NCBI RefSeq assembly: GCF_011365745.1
Contig: NZ_JAAOBY010000002.1
Span: forward strand, 496,001-560,000
DNA: 64,000 nt
Origin: Flavobacterium turcicum
GTDB taxonomy: Bacteria > Bacteroidota > Bacteroidia > Flavobacteriales > Flavobacteriaceae
Direction of reading: 5' to 3'
Positions 16,658 through 26,104 of this stretch are shown piece after piece (the first letter of the stretch is position 1; every line of letters starts with the position of its first letter). Under the pieces are notes generated by a model. That model was given only the letters and a program-made list of their open reading frames with translations, had not been told where the DNA came from and did no database searches. The position numbers were made by a program, and so were the translations under genes.

Positions 16658-17755
16658 TTGCAACAAAACACCAATCATACCGGCTTGTACATTATTCTAA
16701 CTACAGAGGAAGATGATTTGAGACCGGTTTACATAGCAGGAAATTTCAATAATTGGCAAACACAAGACCAATCATTTGCTATGGAGAAAATGGGGCAAAA
16801 CATATACCATTTTAAGTTCCCAAACGATTTTGTTTTTCCTGAAACTCTTTTGTATAAATTTACAAAAGGTGATTGGAGTGAAGTAGAAATTGACGAAAAT
16901 GGCAATCGAACAGAAAACCGCACAACTGTTTTAAGAACAGGAATTCAGCTCGAGTCAGTAGCGAGATGGAGGAAAAATTGGTTGCCCTTTAAGCAGTCGT
17001 TTTTACCGCAAATACAATTAATTTCAGATGAATTTGAAATCCCTCAACTCCATAAAACACGAAAAATTTGGGCTTTACTGCCACACGATTACGATCAGTC
17101 AGAGGAGAGGTATCCTGTCATGTATTTACAAGATGCTCAAAATTTATTTAACGATAATTCTGAATTTGGCAACTGGGAAATCGATAAAAAAATAGCAGTG
17201 ATGTCAGAGTACAAAATCGGTAAAATTATCATCATTGCTATTGAGCACGCTGAAGAAGACAGACTCAAAGAATATAATGTGGGTAAAACAATTTTAGGAA
17301 AAGGACAAGGTAAAAAGTACATTCGATTTGTTACCGAAACACTAAAACCATACGTTGATGTTCATTTTAGAACAAAAAAAGAACGAGAATTTACTGGAAT
17401 TGGTGGAAGTAGTATGGGTGGATTGGTCAGTATTTTTAGTGGGCTCCGAAATCCTGAAGTTTTTAGCAAGTTGATGATATTTTCTCCTTCGTTGTGGGTT
17501 GTGCCCGAATTAACTATTAAAACCAACGAAGTTCCTTTTCCTGAAACAAAAATTTATTTATACGCTGGCGGAAATGAAAGTAAAACGATGCTAAATCAAG
17601 TTAAAAATTTTAAAAATGAATTAATAAAGAGTACATTTATAAAAGACTTGAACTTATTGAATGTCAGTGTAAATAGATATGGGCAACACAGTGAGCGCTA
17701 TTGGAGTGATGAATTCCCAAAAGCAATCGAATGGTTGTTTTTTCAACAAAAGTAA
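16658..17755 (+). CDS. Esterase-family alpha/beta hydrolase with N-terminal carbohydrate-binding-like domain
   Basis: 365 residues if started at TTG 16658. No in-frame ATG lies between the upstream stop (16613) and codon 42, and the N-terminal domain needs the residues before that, so the TTG (or an even rarer start) is probably real. Residues 1-100 resemble a CBM48/AMPK-type glycogen-binding fold (VYIAGNFNNWQT). The rest is a putative esterase (Esterase D/Fes type): PVMYLQDAQNLF, nucleophile Ser in GIGGSSMGGLVS, and a late His in RYGQHSERYW. No signal peptide. Fes-type enzymes hydrolyse esters of siderophores or peptides, but its neighbours are an aminopeptidase and an ATP-grasp ligase, so the substrate is open. 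Confidence 0.8.
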   Translation: MQQNTNHTGLYIILTTEEDDLRPVYIAGNFNNWQTQDQSFAMEKMGQNIYHFKFPNDFVFPETLLYKFTKGDWSEVEIDENGNRTENRTTVLRTGIQLESVARWRKNWLPFKQSFLPQIQLISDEFEIPQLHKTRKIWALLPHDYDQSEERYPVMYLQDAQNLFNDNSEFGNWEIDKKIAVMSEYKIGKIIIIAIEHAEEDRLKEYNVGKTILGKGQGKKYIRFVTETLKPYVDVHFRTKKEREFTGIGGSSMGGLVSIFSGLRNPEVFSKLMIFSPSLWVVPELTIKTNEVPFPETKIYLYAGGNESKTMLNQVKNFKNELIKSTFIKDLNLLNVSVNRYGQHSERYWSDEFPKAIEWLFFQQK

Positions 17756-17800
17756 ATTCAATAAACAAATAGTTCCAATAACTAGTTTACATACATCATT

Positions 17801-19234
17801 ATGAAAATAAAAATCATTCCAGATTTAGAAGGCTTTTCAGGAACGATCTTGATTCCAATATTTGAAAATGAAGAGGTTGATAGAAACACAGTAATCTTAG
17901 AAAACACCTCAGTACCATCAACTCTTTTTAGCGGAAAAAAAGATAGCACTTATGCGTTTCAATATAAAAATAATTTGTGTTTGGCAATTGGTTTGGGAAA
18001 ACAAGCCGATTATAAAACAATAAAAACTATTTTTAGGCGTGTAGCAACAAAACAGCAAGATCTGCTAAATGAAGATGTTGCCATAGTGATTTCAGAAAAT
18101 TTTTCTGCAACTCAGGTTGAAGCGATCATTTCTGGTTTATTATTAGGAACTTATAATTTAGGACATTACAAAAAAGAGCAAAAGAATCATGCTTTTTTAA
18201 ATCCGAATTTCATTTTAAACATAGTCACTACTTTAAATTTCAAGTTGGCAGCCGAAAGAGGAATTAAAATTGCTCATGCGCAATTGGCAAATTTCCATTT
18301 AGTAGATCTGCCACCCAATACCGTTACACCCAAGTATCTCGCCAATTGGGCTATAGAAAAAGGAAAACAATATGGTTTTGATGTAGTTGTTTTAGGCCAT
18401 GAAGATGCCAAAATTGCAGGACTTGGTGCATTTTTAGCGGTGGGTAAAGGTAGTGAGCAAGAGCCGCAGTTTGTAATCATGAAATATGTACCAAAGAACG
18501 CTATTCAGCCACTTAAGCACGTGGGATTGGTAGGTAAGGGCATTACTTTTGACACAGGAGGCTTAAATATAAAAACTGCAGGAATGTTGCATATGAAGTG
18601 CGATATGGCAGGTGGCGCAGCTGTATTTGGTGCCATGCAATTAATAGCTGATTTGCAACTACCTATTAAAGTAACTGCTATTGTTCCTTGCGCGGAGAAT
18701 GCAGTAGATGCCAAGTCTTTTTTGCCAAGCGATGTAATTAAAAGCTATAGTGGTCATTCTATTGAAATTATTGATACTGATGCTGAGGGCCGACTAATCT
18801 TAGCTGATGCTTTGTCCTACATGATCAAGAATTTTAATCCTGAATATTTAATTGATATTGCTACATTAACAGGTAGTAGTGTAGGTACTTTTGGCTATGA
18901 ATGCGGTGCATTATTTACGAACAATTCTAAAATAGCGGAGCAATTACAAGTAAATGGGGACGCAATTGGCGAAAGGCTGTGGCAGTTACCACTCTGGGAT
19001 TGCTACAAAAGTGATATTCAAAGTGATATTGCAGATGTGAAAAACTATAGTGGAAAAGCAGTTGCAGGAGCAATTAGTGCGGCTAAATTTTTAGAATATT
19101 TCACAAACGAGCATCCTGCTTGGGCTCATTTAGATATTGCAGGCGTGGCATTTGGCGATGATGAATTTGCTAAAAGTAAACACGCAACAGGTTATGGTGT
19201 ACATTTATTAACTTTATTTGTTGAAAATCTTTAA
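17801..19234 (+). CDS. M17 leucyl-aminopeptidase family protein
   Basis: 477 residues. Two-metal aminopeptidase that removes N-terminal residues from peptides; cytoplasmic, no signal peptide. The C-terminal catalytic domain shows GKGITFDTGGLNIK (about 244-258; metal-ligand Lys and Asp), MKCDMAGGAA and DTDAEGRLILADAL (about 325-338). The last motif is normally NTDAEGRL, so Asn is replaced by Asp here. The first 150 residues diverge from the Escherichia coli enzyme. The ATP-grasp gene starts three bases after the stop, so the two should be co-translated. Confidence 0.9.
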   Translation: MKIKIIPDLEGFSGTILIPIFENEEVDRNTVILENTSVPSTLFSGKKDSTYAFQYKNNLCLAIGLGKQADYKTIKTIFRRVATKQQDLLNEDVAIVISENFSATQVEAIISGLLLGTYNLGHYKKEQKNHAFLNPNFILNIVTTLNFKLAAERGIKIAHAQLANFHLVDLPPNTVTPKYLANWAIEKGKQYGFDVVVLGHEDAKIAGLGAFLAVGKGSEQEPQFVIMKYVPKNAIQPLKHVGLVGKGITFDTGGLNIKTAGMLHMKCDMAGGAAVFGAMQLIADLQLPIKVTAIVPCAENAVDAKSFLPSDVIKSYSGHSIEIIDTDAEGRLILADALSYMIKNFNPEYLIDIATLTGSSVGTFGYECGALFTNNSKIAEQLQVNGDAIGERLWQLPLWDCYKSDIQSDIADVKNYSGKAVAGAISAAKFLEYFTNEHPAWAHLDIAGVAFGDDEFAKSKHATGYGVHLLTLFVENL

Positions 19235-19237
19235 GTT

Positions 19238-20452
19238 ATGAAAAATTCCAAAAATTTTCTTTGCATCTCGAACTACTTTAAAGGGACTGATTTTTTAACT
19301 CATCTAAGCAAATTAAACAACAATGTTTATTTGGTTACTAGCGAAAAATTAAGAGATAAACCTTGGCCTCACCAACACATAAAAGAAATTTTTTATATGG
19401 AAGGGCAAGACGTCGACTGGAATTTAGAGCATTTATTATTAGGTGTAGGTAACTTTATGAAATCTACAAAAATTGATGCCATTGTAGCTCTTGATGATTA
19501 TGATGTAGAAAAAGCTACTTATTTACGTGAAAATTTACGAATAGACGGAATGGGGCAAACAACAGGAAGATACTTTAGAGACAAATTAGCCATGCGCATG
19601 AGAGCGAAGAGTTGTGCAATTCCAATACCCGCTTTTTGTTCTCTTTTTAATGATCATGATATCAATACTTTTGCAGATACTGTTGCAGCTCCGTGGGTTC
19701 TCAAACCAAGATCTGAAGCTTCAGCTACAGGAATCATAAAAGTATATGATAAAGAAACACTTTGGATTCATATAAACGAGCTCGGTAACAATAGATTTAA
19801 ATACCTTTTAGAACAGTTTAAACCTGGTTCCGTTTACCATTGTGATAGTTTAATTTCAAATGGTCAAGTCATTTTCAGTTTAACATCGAAGTATTTGGCG
19901 ACCCCGATGGAAATATCGCAAGGTGGTGGCGTTTTCAGAACAGCTAATGTACACTATGATTCAGAGGATGATATAATTATAAAAGAATTAAACGTTCAGG
20001 TGATGAAAAGTTTTGGTTTAAAGCATGGTGCCGCGCACACCGAGTTCATCAAAAATGAAGAAACAGGTAAAATGTATTTTCTTGAAACTTCGTCAAGAGT
20101 AGGCGGTGCTCATATAGCCGAAATGGTAGCAGAGGCATCTAATATTAATTTGTGGAAAGAATGGGCAGCAATTGAAAATTCATTAGCCAAAGGAACGGCA
20201 TACCAATTACCAACTGTTAAAAAAGAATATGCGGGTATTGTACTCACACTTTCAAAGTACCAACATCCGAACTTAGCTGCTTTTTCTGATCCAGAAGTTT
20301 GCTTTAAAGTCCCTTTAGAATACCATGCAGGAATCATTGTTAAATCGGATAATGCGGAACGTATACAATTTCTATTAGAAGATTATGGAACCCGATTACG
20401 AGAAGACTTTACAGCTATAATAGAGCAAGTTAAAGTGGATAATTTACATTAA
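19238..20452 (+). CDS. ATP-grasp ligase (carboxylate-amine/thiol type)
   Basis: 404 residues with an ATP-grasp core: a pre-ATP-grasp domain (1-105), the lysine of VLKPRSEASATGI (about 158), and metal-ligand residues in GAAHTEFI and MYFLETSSRVGG. The order matches the carbamoyl-phosphate-synthase-like ATP-grasp fold that forms amide bonds through an acyl phosphate. Substrate unknown. It lies three bases behind the M17 aminopeptidase. A ligase next to a peptidase and an esterase suggests turnover of a small peptide-like compound; this is inference. Confidence 0.85.
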   Translation: MKNSKNFLCISNYFKGTDFLTHLSKLNNNVYLVTSEKLRDKPWPHQHIKEIFYMEGQDVDWNLEHLLLGVGNFMKSTKIDAIVALDDYDVEKATYLRENLRIDGMGQTTGRYFRDKLAMRMRAKSCAIPIPAFCSLFNDHDINTFADTVAAPWVLKPRSEASATGIIKVYDKETLWIHINELGNNRFKYLLEQFKPGSVYHCDSLISNGQVIFSLTSKYLATPMEISQGGGVFRTANVHYDSEDDIIIKELNVQVMKSFGLKHGAAHTEFIKNEETGKMYFLETSSRVGGAHIAEMVAEASNINLWKEWAAIENSLAKGTAYQLPTVKKEYAGIVLTLSKYQHPNLAAFSDPEVCFKVPLEYHAGIIVKSDNAERIQFLLEDYGTRLREDFTAIIEQVKVDNLH

Positions 20453-20533
20453 TACTTATAATAAAAATCAACAAGAAAAAATCACTTTTTTAAAATGAAT
20501 AAATTATTAGATCTTGTTGTTCATATATGAATC

Positions 20534-22186
20534 ATGAAAAAAACGTTTATTTTTATCTTATTAGGCTTTGCAATTCAAGCAAGTTTAGCACAAGAGCTTT
20601 TGCAGAAAAACATAGAAAAATTTTCACGTCAGGACAGCTTACGTGGCAGTATCACAAAGGAGCGCGCTTGGTGGGATCTAAAAAAATACCATCTTGATAT
20701 TAAAGTTAATCCTCTAGATAGCACAATTAGTGGATCAAATACAATTACGTATCAAGTTTTGGAAAATGAAAAAAAGATGCAAATAGATTTGCAACAACCG
20801 ATGCAAATTTCCAAAGTCATTCAAAACGGAAAACAAGTTTCTTTTCAAAGAGTCGGTAATGTATACTATCTTAATTTGACGGAAGCTCAAACAAAAGGAA
20901 GTATACAACAAGTACAGATTTTTTACAATGGAAAACCAAAAGTAGCTGTTAATCCGCCTTGGGATGGAGGAATTACTTGGAAAAAAGATGCCAATGGAAA
21001 ATCTTTTATAGCATCCTCCTGTCAAGGTCTAGGTGCAAGTGTTTGGTGGCCCAACAAAGATCACATGTATGACGAAGTGGAGAATATGTTAATTAGTGTG
21101 AATGTTCCTTCATCACTGACCAACGTGTCAAATGGACGTTTGCAAAGTGTCAAAAAACTAAAAGATGGAACGAGTACTTTTTCTTGGTATGTTTCCAATC
21201 CCATAAACAACTACGGGGTAAATATTAATATTGGAGATTATGTTTCTTTTTCAGAAAAATACAAAGGTGAAAAAGGAAATTTAGATTGTACTTATTATGT
21301 TTTGAGAGATAATTTAGCAAAAGCTAAAAAACAATTTAAAGACGTTCCTAAAATGTTGAAAGCTTTTGAACATTGGTTTGGACCTTATCCATTTTATGAG
21401 GATAGTTACAAATTGGTTGAAGCGCCGTACCTTGGTATGGAACATCAAAGTAGTGTTACATACGGAAACGGATATCAAAATGGGTACCGTGGCAGGGATC
21501 TAAGCGGAACAGGATGGGGATTAAAGTTTGATTTTATTATCATACACGAGTCTGGTCACGAATGGTTTGCTAATAATATTACCTACAAAGATATTGCTGA
21601 CATGTGGATTCATGAAAGTTTTACCAATTATTCTGAAAGTCTCTTTCTAGAATATTACTACGGAAAGGAAGCTGGATATACTTATGTGAGAGGTCTTAGA
21701 AATATAATTGAAAATGACAAACCTATAATTGGTAAATACGATGTAAACAATGAAGGTTCGGGTGATATGTATCCTAAGGGAGCAAACATGTTACACACCA
21801 TACGGCAATTGGTGGATAATGATGAAAAATGGAGGAAAATATTGAGAGGATTGAATAGTACTTTTTATCACCAAATGGTAACGACCAAGCAAATTGAAGA
21901 TTATTTAAGCAAGCAAACAGGAATTGATCTGTCAATGGTTTTTAATCAGTATTTAAGAGATATTCGGGTACCAAAATTAGAATATTCTGTTAAGAATAAG
22001 CAGCTTATGTATCGATGGACAAATAGTGTGCAAGGTTTTAATATGCCTTTAAAAATTACTCTAAATGGCAAAGATGAATTGTTACAACCAGAAAATCAAT
22101 GGAAATCAATTCCATTATCTAATAATGAACTTAAATTGGTAGTAGATCCAAACTTCTATGTAGAAAGTTTAAACGTAAGAGAATAA
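20534..22186 (+). CDS. Exported M1-family metallopeptidase
   Basis: 550 residues with a Sec signal peptide (cut after ASLA, residue 19). The zinc site is complete: HESGH at 338-342 and the third ligand Glu361 in WIHESFTN. The aminopeptidase motif GxMEN appears as GMEH (LGMEHQSSV). The N-terminal domain (saddle) and catalytic domain are present, but the long C-terminal helical domain of PepN is missing, as usual for short M1 members in Bacteroidetes. Periplasmic aminopeptidase. It follows the ATP-grasp gene by 81 bases on the same strand and may share its transcript. Confidence 0.92.
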   Translation: MKKTFIFILLGFAIQASLAQELLQKNIEKFSRQDSLRGSITKERAWWDLKKYHLDIKVNPLDSTISGSNTITYQVLENEKKMQIDLQQPMQISKVIQNGKQVSFQRVGNVYYLNLTEAQTKGSIQQVQIFYNGKPKVAVNPPWDGGITWKKDANGKSFIASSCQGLGASVWWPNKDHMYDEVENMLISVNVPSSLTNVSNGRLQSVKKLKDGTSTFSWYVSNPINNYGVNINIGDYVSFSEKYKGEKGNLDCTYYVLRDNLAKAKKQFKDVPKMLKAFEHWFGPYPFYEDSYKLVEAPYLGMEHQSSVTYGNGYQNGYRGRDLSGTGWGLKFDFIIIHESGHEWFANNITYKDIADMWIHESFTNYSESLFLEYYYGKEAGYTYVRGLRNIIENDKPIIGKYDVNNEGSGDMYPKGANMLHTIRQLVDNDEKWRKILRGLNSTFYHQMVTTKQIEDYLSKQTGIDLSMVFNQYLRDIRVPKLEYSVKNKQLMYRWTNSVQGFNMPLKITLNGKDELLQPENQWKSIPLSNNELKLVVDPNFYVESLNVRE

Positions 22187-22190
22187 TTAA

Positions 22191-22245
22191 AAAAAACTCA
22201 ACAAAAAAGGGATACTGACTGCATCCCTTTTTTGTTGAGTTTTTT
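22191..22245. terminator. Bidirectional terminator with a 23-bp perfect stem
   Basis: The arm 22191-22213 (contains ACTCAACAAAAAAGGGAT) is an exact complement of 22223-22245 across the nine-base loop ACTGACTGC. A and T runs on both sides serve the two convergent genes. Confidence 0.95.
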
Positions 22246-22254
22246 TTTTAAAGT

Positions 22255-23130
22255 TTAAATCAAATTTTTCTTGATATAATTAAAACTCGTTGCTGCTGAT
22301 TCTATCGGATTAGGTTTATAATTTGATTCATGTTCCAAGAAAAATCGTTTCATTCCTGCTTGTTTTGACTGAGCGAATATTGCTTTAAAGTCGATAGCAC
22401 CCGTGCCAATTTCGGCATTAAAATCAGGATTTGCTTTATCCATATCTTTTACATGCCACATACTAAAGCGGCCTGGATATTTTTTAAACAATTCCAGAGG
22501 ATTATTTCCAGAACGAACAACCCAATACAAATCCATTTCAAAATCAACTAAATCTTTGTCTGTATTGTTTAGCAAAATTTCATATCCGTTCGTTGCTCCA
22601 AATTTGGTGAATTCAAAATCATGATTATGGTATGCCAATTTCAGTCCACCACCTTTACAAATACCACCAATTTTGTTTACATGTTCTGCTAACTTTTTGT
22701 AAGCATCCGCAGTAGTTCCTCTCAAATCAGCAACTATATAAGGTACCGTGATATATGTGCTACCCAAAGTATTGGCTGTTGTAATGTAATCCGAAACTAA
22801 ATCAGTAGATCCATCTTTAATCATGCTATTAAAATCAAAATGGTTGCTACTTGCTTTTAAACCATTATCATCTAACATTAATTTAAAATCTTTAACGCTT
22901 GTTCCAAAAAATCCTGTCTTAGGAGCGTATCCAAAAGTTTCTACTTCTGTAAATCCAGCCTTGCCCACTTGCGCCAATACACCTTTAACATCTTTAGGTA
23001 ATGTATCACGTAATGTCCATAATTGAATCCCGATGTTTTTTCTTTTAGCTTCAAAAGCAAAACTTGGAGCAATTGCTAAAGCACCTAATGCTAAACTGGT
23101 ATTGATTAGAAATTCTCTTCTTTTGTTCAT
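22255..23130 (-). CDS. Tat-exported sugar phosphate isomerase/epimerase-like TIM-barrel protein
   Basis: 291 residues. The N-terminus NKRREFLINTSLALGALAI is a twin-arginine signal, so the enzyme acts in the periplasm. The body is a xylose-isomerase-like TIM barrel (AP-endonuclease family 2) with metal-ligand segments EVETFGY, HNHDFEF, DFEMDLYWV, WHVKDMD and FLEHES. Last gene of the ten-gene sugar-oxidation operon. In related systems such proteins act on 3-keto sugars; the reaction here is inferred. Confidence 0.85.
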   Translation of the reverse strand: MNKRREFLINTSLALGALAIAPSFAFEAKRKNIGIQLWTLRDTLPKDVKGVLAQVGKAGFTEVETFGYAPKTGFFGTSVKDFKLMLDDNGLKASSNHFDFNSMIKDGSTDLVSDYITTANTLGSTYITVPYIVADLRGTTADAYKKLAEHVNKIGGICKGGGLKLAYHNHDFEFTKFGATNGYEILLNNTDKDLVDFEMDLYWVVRSGNNPLELFKKYPGRFSMWHVKDMDKANPDFNAEIGTGAIDFKAIFAQSKQAGMKRFFLEHESNYKPNPIESAATSFNYIKKNLI

Positions 23131-23150
23131 GATCTTTATTTTTTTAAAAG

Positions 23151-24044
23151 TTAAATGTCACAAATTGATATGGCTTGTTGCAATGAAGCTAATTTATTAG
23201 AGTTGGTAGGTATAAATTCTTGACCTACAAAACCTTTAAAACCTGTTTTTGCAATGGCTTTCATGATTGCAGGATAGTTCAATTCTTGGCTATCGTCAAT
23301 TTCATGTCTTCCGGGAACTCCAGCAGTATGATAATGTGCAATGAATTGATGATTATTTGTAATTGTACGAATTACGTCTCCTTCGTCAATTTGCATATGG
23401 TAAATATCATACAACAATTTAAAGTTTGGAGAATTAATACGTTTGGCTAGAGCAACACCCCAAGATGTTTTATCACACTGATAATCTTTATGATCAATTT
23501 TACTGTTAAGTAATTCCATAACTAAAGTTACGTTGTGTTTTTCGGCAAGTTTTACTAGCGGTTGTAGCCCGATTTCGCAATTTTCTATACCTTCATCATC
23601 CGTTTTTCCTCTTTTGTTTCCGCTAAAACAAATAAGATTAGAATATCCTGCAGCCGCAACCCTAGGAATCATATCAGTATATCTTTTTTGTAATTGCTCA
23701 TGAAAAATAGGATCATTAAAACCATCAATAAGATTAAGTTCAGCTCCATTGCACATGGTAGAAACTAAATTGTATTTTTTTAAAATTGGCCAAGCGTCAG
23801 GACCTACCAAATCAATTCCAGTAATACCTAACTTTTTAGCTTCTTTACAAAGAGTTTCTAAATCTAAATGGTCAAAACACCAGCGAGAAACAGAATGATT
23901 GATTGTACCTTTTAGTTTAATTTTTTTATCAGAATTAAAACTTTGCGATTGACCAAATGCTGATAATTGGCTTGCAAAACCCATACTTGCTGTACCTGCC
24001 AAAATACCTTTAATGGCTGATCTTCGGTTTAACGAATCGCTCAT
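23151..24044 (-). CDS. Tat-exported hydroxypyruvate-isomerase-like TIM-barrel protein
   Basis: 297 residues. The signal NRRSAIKGILAGTASMGFA is a twin-arginine leader. The TIM barrel resembles hydroxypyruvate isomerase (Hyi): VSRWCFDHLDLETLCKEAKKLG, VMELLNSK, LLYDIYHMQIDEGD, HYHTAGVPGRHEID and FVGQEFIPT provide the metal ligands. A second, divergent isomerase of the same operon lies 20 bases downstream. Substrate probably a keto-sugar released by the DUF1080 protein. Six bases separate it from the permease gene. Confidence 0.87.
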   Translation of the reverse strand: MSDSLNRRSAIKGILAGTASMGFASQLSAFGQSQSFNSDKKIKLKGTINHSVSRWCFDHLDLETLCKEAKKLGITGIDLVGPDAWPILKKYNLVSTMCNGAELNLIDGFNDPIFHEQLQKRYTDMIPRVAAAGYSNLICFSGNKRGKTDDEGIENCEIGLQPLVKLAEKHNVTLVMELLNSKIDHKDYQCDKTSWGVALAKRINSPNFKLLYDIYHMQIDEGDVIRTITNNHQFIAHYHTAGVPGRHEIDDSQELNYPAIMKAIAKTGFKGFVGQEFIPTNSNKLASLQQAISICDI

Positions 24045-24050
24045 AATGCG

Positions 24051-25289
24051 CTAGATTGAATTAACAGCTGGAGTACCTTCCTTTTTTTGATCAAATAATA
24101 AAGCAAAAATCACAAAAACAAAGAAAGCAATGGCTGCTGGAGCAATCCAAACCACTTGCCAATTAATAGCTCCATCAGTAAGCTTGTAATTGTCAGTAAT
24201 CCAACCTGCAACCGCAAATCCTATTAACATTCCAACGCCATAAGTAGCGAGAGTTATTAATCCTTGTGCAGCACTTTTATATTTTTCTCCCGCTTTTGAA
24301 TTGGTATAAATTTGACCCGAAACAAAGAAGAAATCGTAGCAAATACCGTGAAGTGCAATTCCAATAATAAGCATGAAACTTAAGTCATTTCCATTCCCGT
24401 AAGCAAATAGAAGATAACGAACGGCCCATGCCAACATACCAATTAAGATTGTTTTCTTAAAGCCATAGCGACTAAAAAATACAGGAATAAAAAGTAAAAA
24501 CAAAACTTCAGAGATTTGACCGATTACCATTTTACCTGTTGGTCCTTCAATACCTGTTTGTGACAAGTAAAGATTGGCGTTTTGATAGTAGAATGCCAAT
24601 GGAATACAAATAAGTATTGATGAGATGAAAAAAACAGCAAAGTTTCTATCCTTTAAAAGTTTTAGAGCATCTAAGCCAATTATATCGGCAATTTTTATTT
24701 TTTCGTCGCTACCTTTTGGTGGGGTAGCTGGTAAAGCAAAACTAAAAAGGCCTAATAGTAAAGAAGCGCTGCCTGCTAGTAGGAATGTATTTTTAAGTAA
24801 TCCGTCACGAAGTCCTTCTGCAGAATCCCAATGAAAAACATAGCTAATAGCTAAGCCAGCAATGATCCAACCAAGAGTTCCAAAAACTCTAATATTTGAA
24901 AATTCTTTTTCAGGATCTTTCATTTGATTAAATGATACTGAATTAACAAGGGCCAATGTTGGCATGAATAAGATCATGTAACTCAATACATAAGTGTAAA
25001 AAACAGAAACATCCGAAGATTGGTACATTTGATACATTAAAAAGGCACCAATTATGTGCAAAATACCCAGAATTTTTTCTGCATTAAAATAGCGATCAGC
25101 AATTAAACCAATGATGAAAGGAGCAACAATGGCACCCCAAGATTGTGTAGAAAAAACAGCAGCGCTTTCTGATCCTGAAGCCTTTAAATTGTTTCCTAAA
25201 AAAGTTCCTAATGTAACAAACCATGCGCCCCAAACGAAAAATTCAAGGAACATCATGATGGATAGTTTTACTCTGGTTGTAGTATTCAT
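24051..25289 (-). CDS. NupG-like MFS permease
   Basis: 412 residues, 12 membrane helices. The start TTRVKLSIMMFLEFFVWGAWFVTLGTFL and the segment FIIGLIADRYF between helices 2 and 3 are typical of the nucleoside:H+ symporter (NHS) branch of the major facilitator superfamily. In Bacteroidetes, members of this branch are common in sugar operons without any nucleoside gene. Here it probably carries a sugar or keto-sugar across the inner membrane to the cytoplasmic oxidoreductase and isomerase of the operon. The substrate is inferred from context. Confidence 0.88.
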   Translation of the reverse strand: MNTTTRVKLSIMMFLEFFVWGAWFVTLGTFLGNNLKASGSESAAVFSTQSWGAIVAPFIIGLIADRYFNAEKILGILHIIGAFLMYQMYQSSDVSVFYTYVLSYMILFMPTLALVNSVSFNQMKDPEKEFSNIRVFGTLGWIIAGLAISYVFHWDSAEGLRDGLLKNTFLLAGSASLLLGLFSFALPATPPKGSDEKIKIADIIGLDALKLLKDRNFAVFFISSILICIPLAFYYQNANLYLSQTGIEGPTGKMVIGQISEVLFLLFIPVFFSRYGFKKTILIGMLAWAVRYLLFAYGNGNDLSFMLIIGIALHGICYDFFFVSGQIYTNSKAGEKYKSAAQGLITLATYGVGMLIGFAVAGWITDNYKLTDGAINWQVVWIAPAAIAFFVFVIFALLFDQKKEGTPAVNSI

Positions 25290-25339
25290 TGGTTAAAAAA
25301 ATAAGTGGTTTGGTTAGTTAATAGCATTCTTTTTTCAAA

Positions 25340-26077
25340 TTACATTCCGGCTTCACAGCCAGTGGTAATCTTCATGGTATTCCATTCTTTAATCATAATA
25401 TTTCTAAACCAAACATTATCACCATGGTCTTGTAAAGCAATTTTACCTTTCTTGAAAGTTCCAAATCCTGGCCAAGTTGCAAATTTGCTACCAGAAATTA
25501 GATTTTTAAAATTAGGATCCCACAACGTAGTCTCTACGATTTTTACGCCATTTAATTGAAAAGTAAGTTTTCCAAATTTGCAAACTATATCCACAGAATT
25601 CCATTCACCAGCTGGTTTTACTGGCTCTGAACTACTTTTTATCAAATCGTACAAATCACCAGCTCTGTGTTTTTCAATTTTTGCATCAGGATGTCCTGCA
25701 TTATCTAACACTTGCATTTCAAGACCAGTCTCGTAAGTGTTTTTATATTTTGTTAAATCTTCATTTACATAAAATATAATTCCACTATTGGCATTAGATG
25801 CCACTTTCCATTCTAACTTCAAGTGGAAATTTTCATATTCTAGATCAGTAACCAAGTCGCCACCTTGACCATCTTTCGAGGCAGTTGGATCAAAATGCAA
25901 CATACCATCTTCCACTTTCCATGCACTTCCTACTGTTTTTTTTCCGTAAGTATGCCATCCTGTTGTTGATTGGCCATCAAAAATTGATTTAAACCCTTTT
26001 GGAACAGCTGTTTGCTGTGCATTTGATGTTTGCATTGCTACTAGCAGAACAAACGCCGAACAAATATTTTTAATCAT
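25340..26077 (-). CDS. Exported DUF1080 protein (3-keto-disaccharide hydrolase type)
   Basis: 245 residues with a Sec signal peptide (cut near SNAQ). DUF1080 is a concanavalin-like beta-sandwich; visible blocks are GFKSIFDGQSTTGWHTYG, WKVEDGMLHFDP, GDLVTDLEYENFHLKLEWKV, NSGIIFYV, GLEMQVLDN and GNVWFRNIMIKEW-like DNVWFRNIMIKEW. Members of the family cleave 3-keto-glucosides by hydrolysis or beta-elimination. In this operon it would cut the glycosidic bond after the GMC dehydrogenase oxidises the sugar at C3. That role fits the neighbours but is not shown by the sequence alone. Confidence 0.88.
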   Translation of the reverse strand: MIKNICSAFVLLVAMQTSNAQQTAVPKGFKSIFDGQSTTGWHTYGKKTVGSAWKVEDGMLHFDPTASKDGQGGDLVTDLEYENFHLKLEWKVASNANSGIIFYVNEDLTKYKNTYETGLEMQVLDNAGHPDAKIEKHRAGDLYDLIKSSSEPVKPAGEWNSVDIVCKFGKLTFQLNGVKIVETTLWDPNFKNLISGSKFATWPGFGTFKKGKIALQDHGDNVWFRNIMIKEWNTMKITTGCEAGM

Positions 26078-26104
26078 TTTATTGTATTTTAATTATTCTA
26101 AAAA

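Noticed and set aside
17801..19234. M17 aminopeptidase inactive because NTDAEGRL reads DTDAEGRL
   Set aside because: The metal-ligand residues (Lys, Asp, Glu) are all present; the Asn-to-Asp change alone does not indicate loss of activity.
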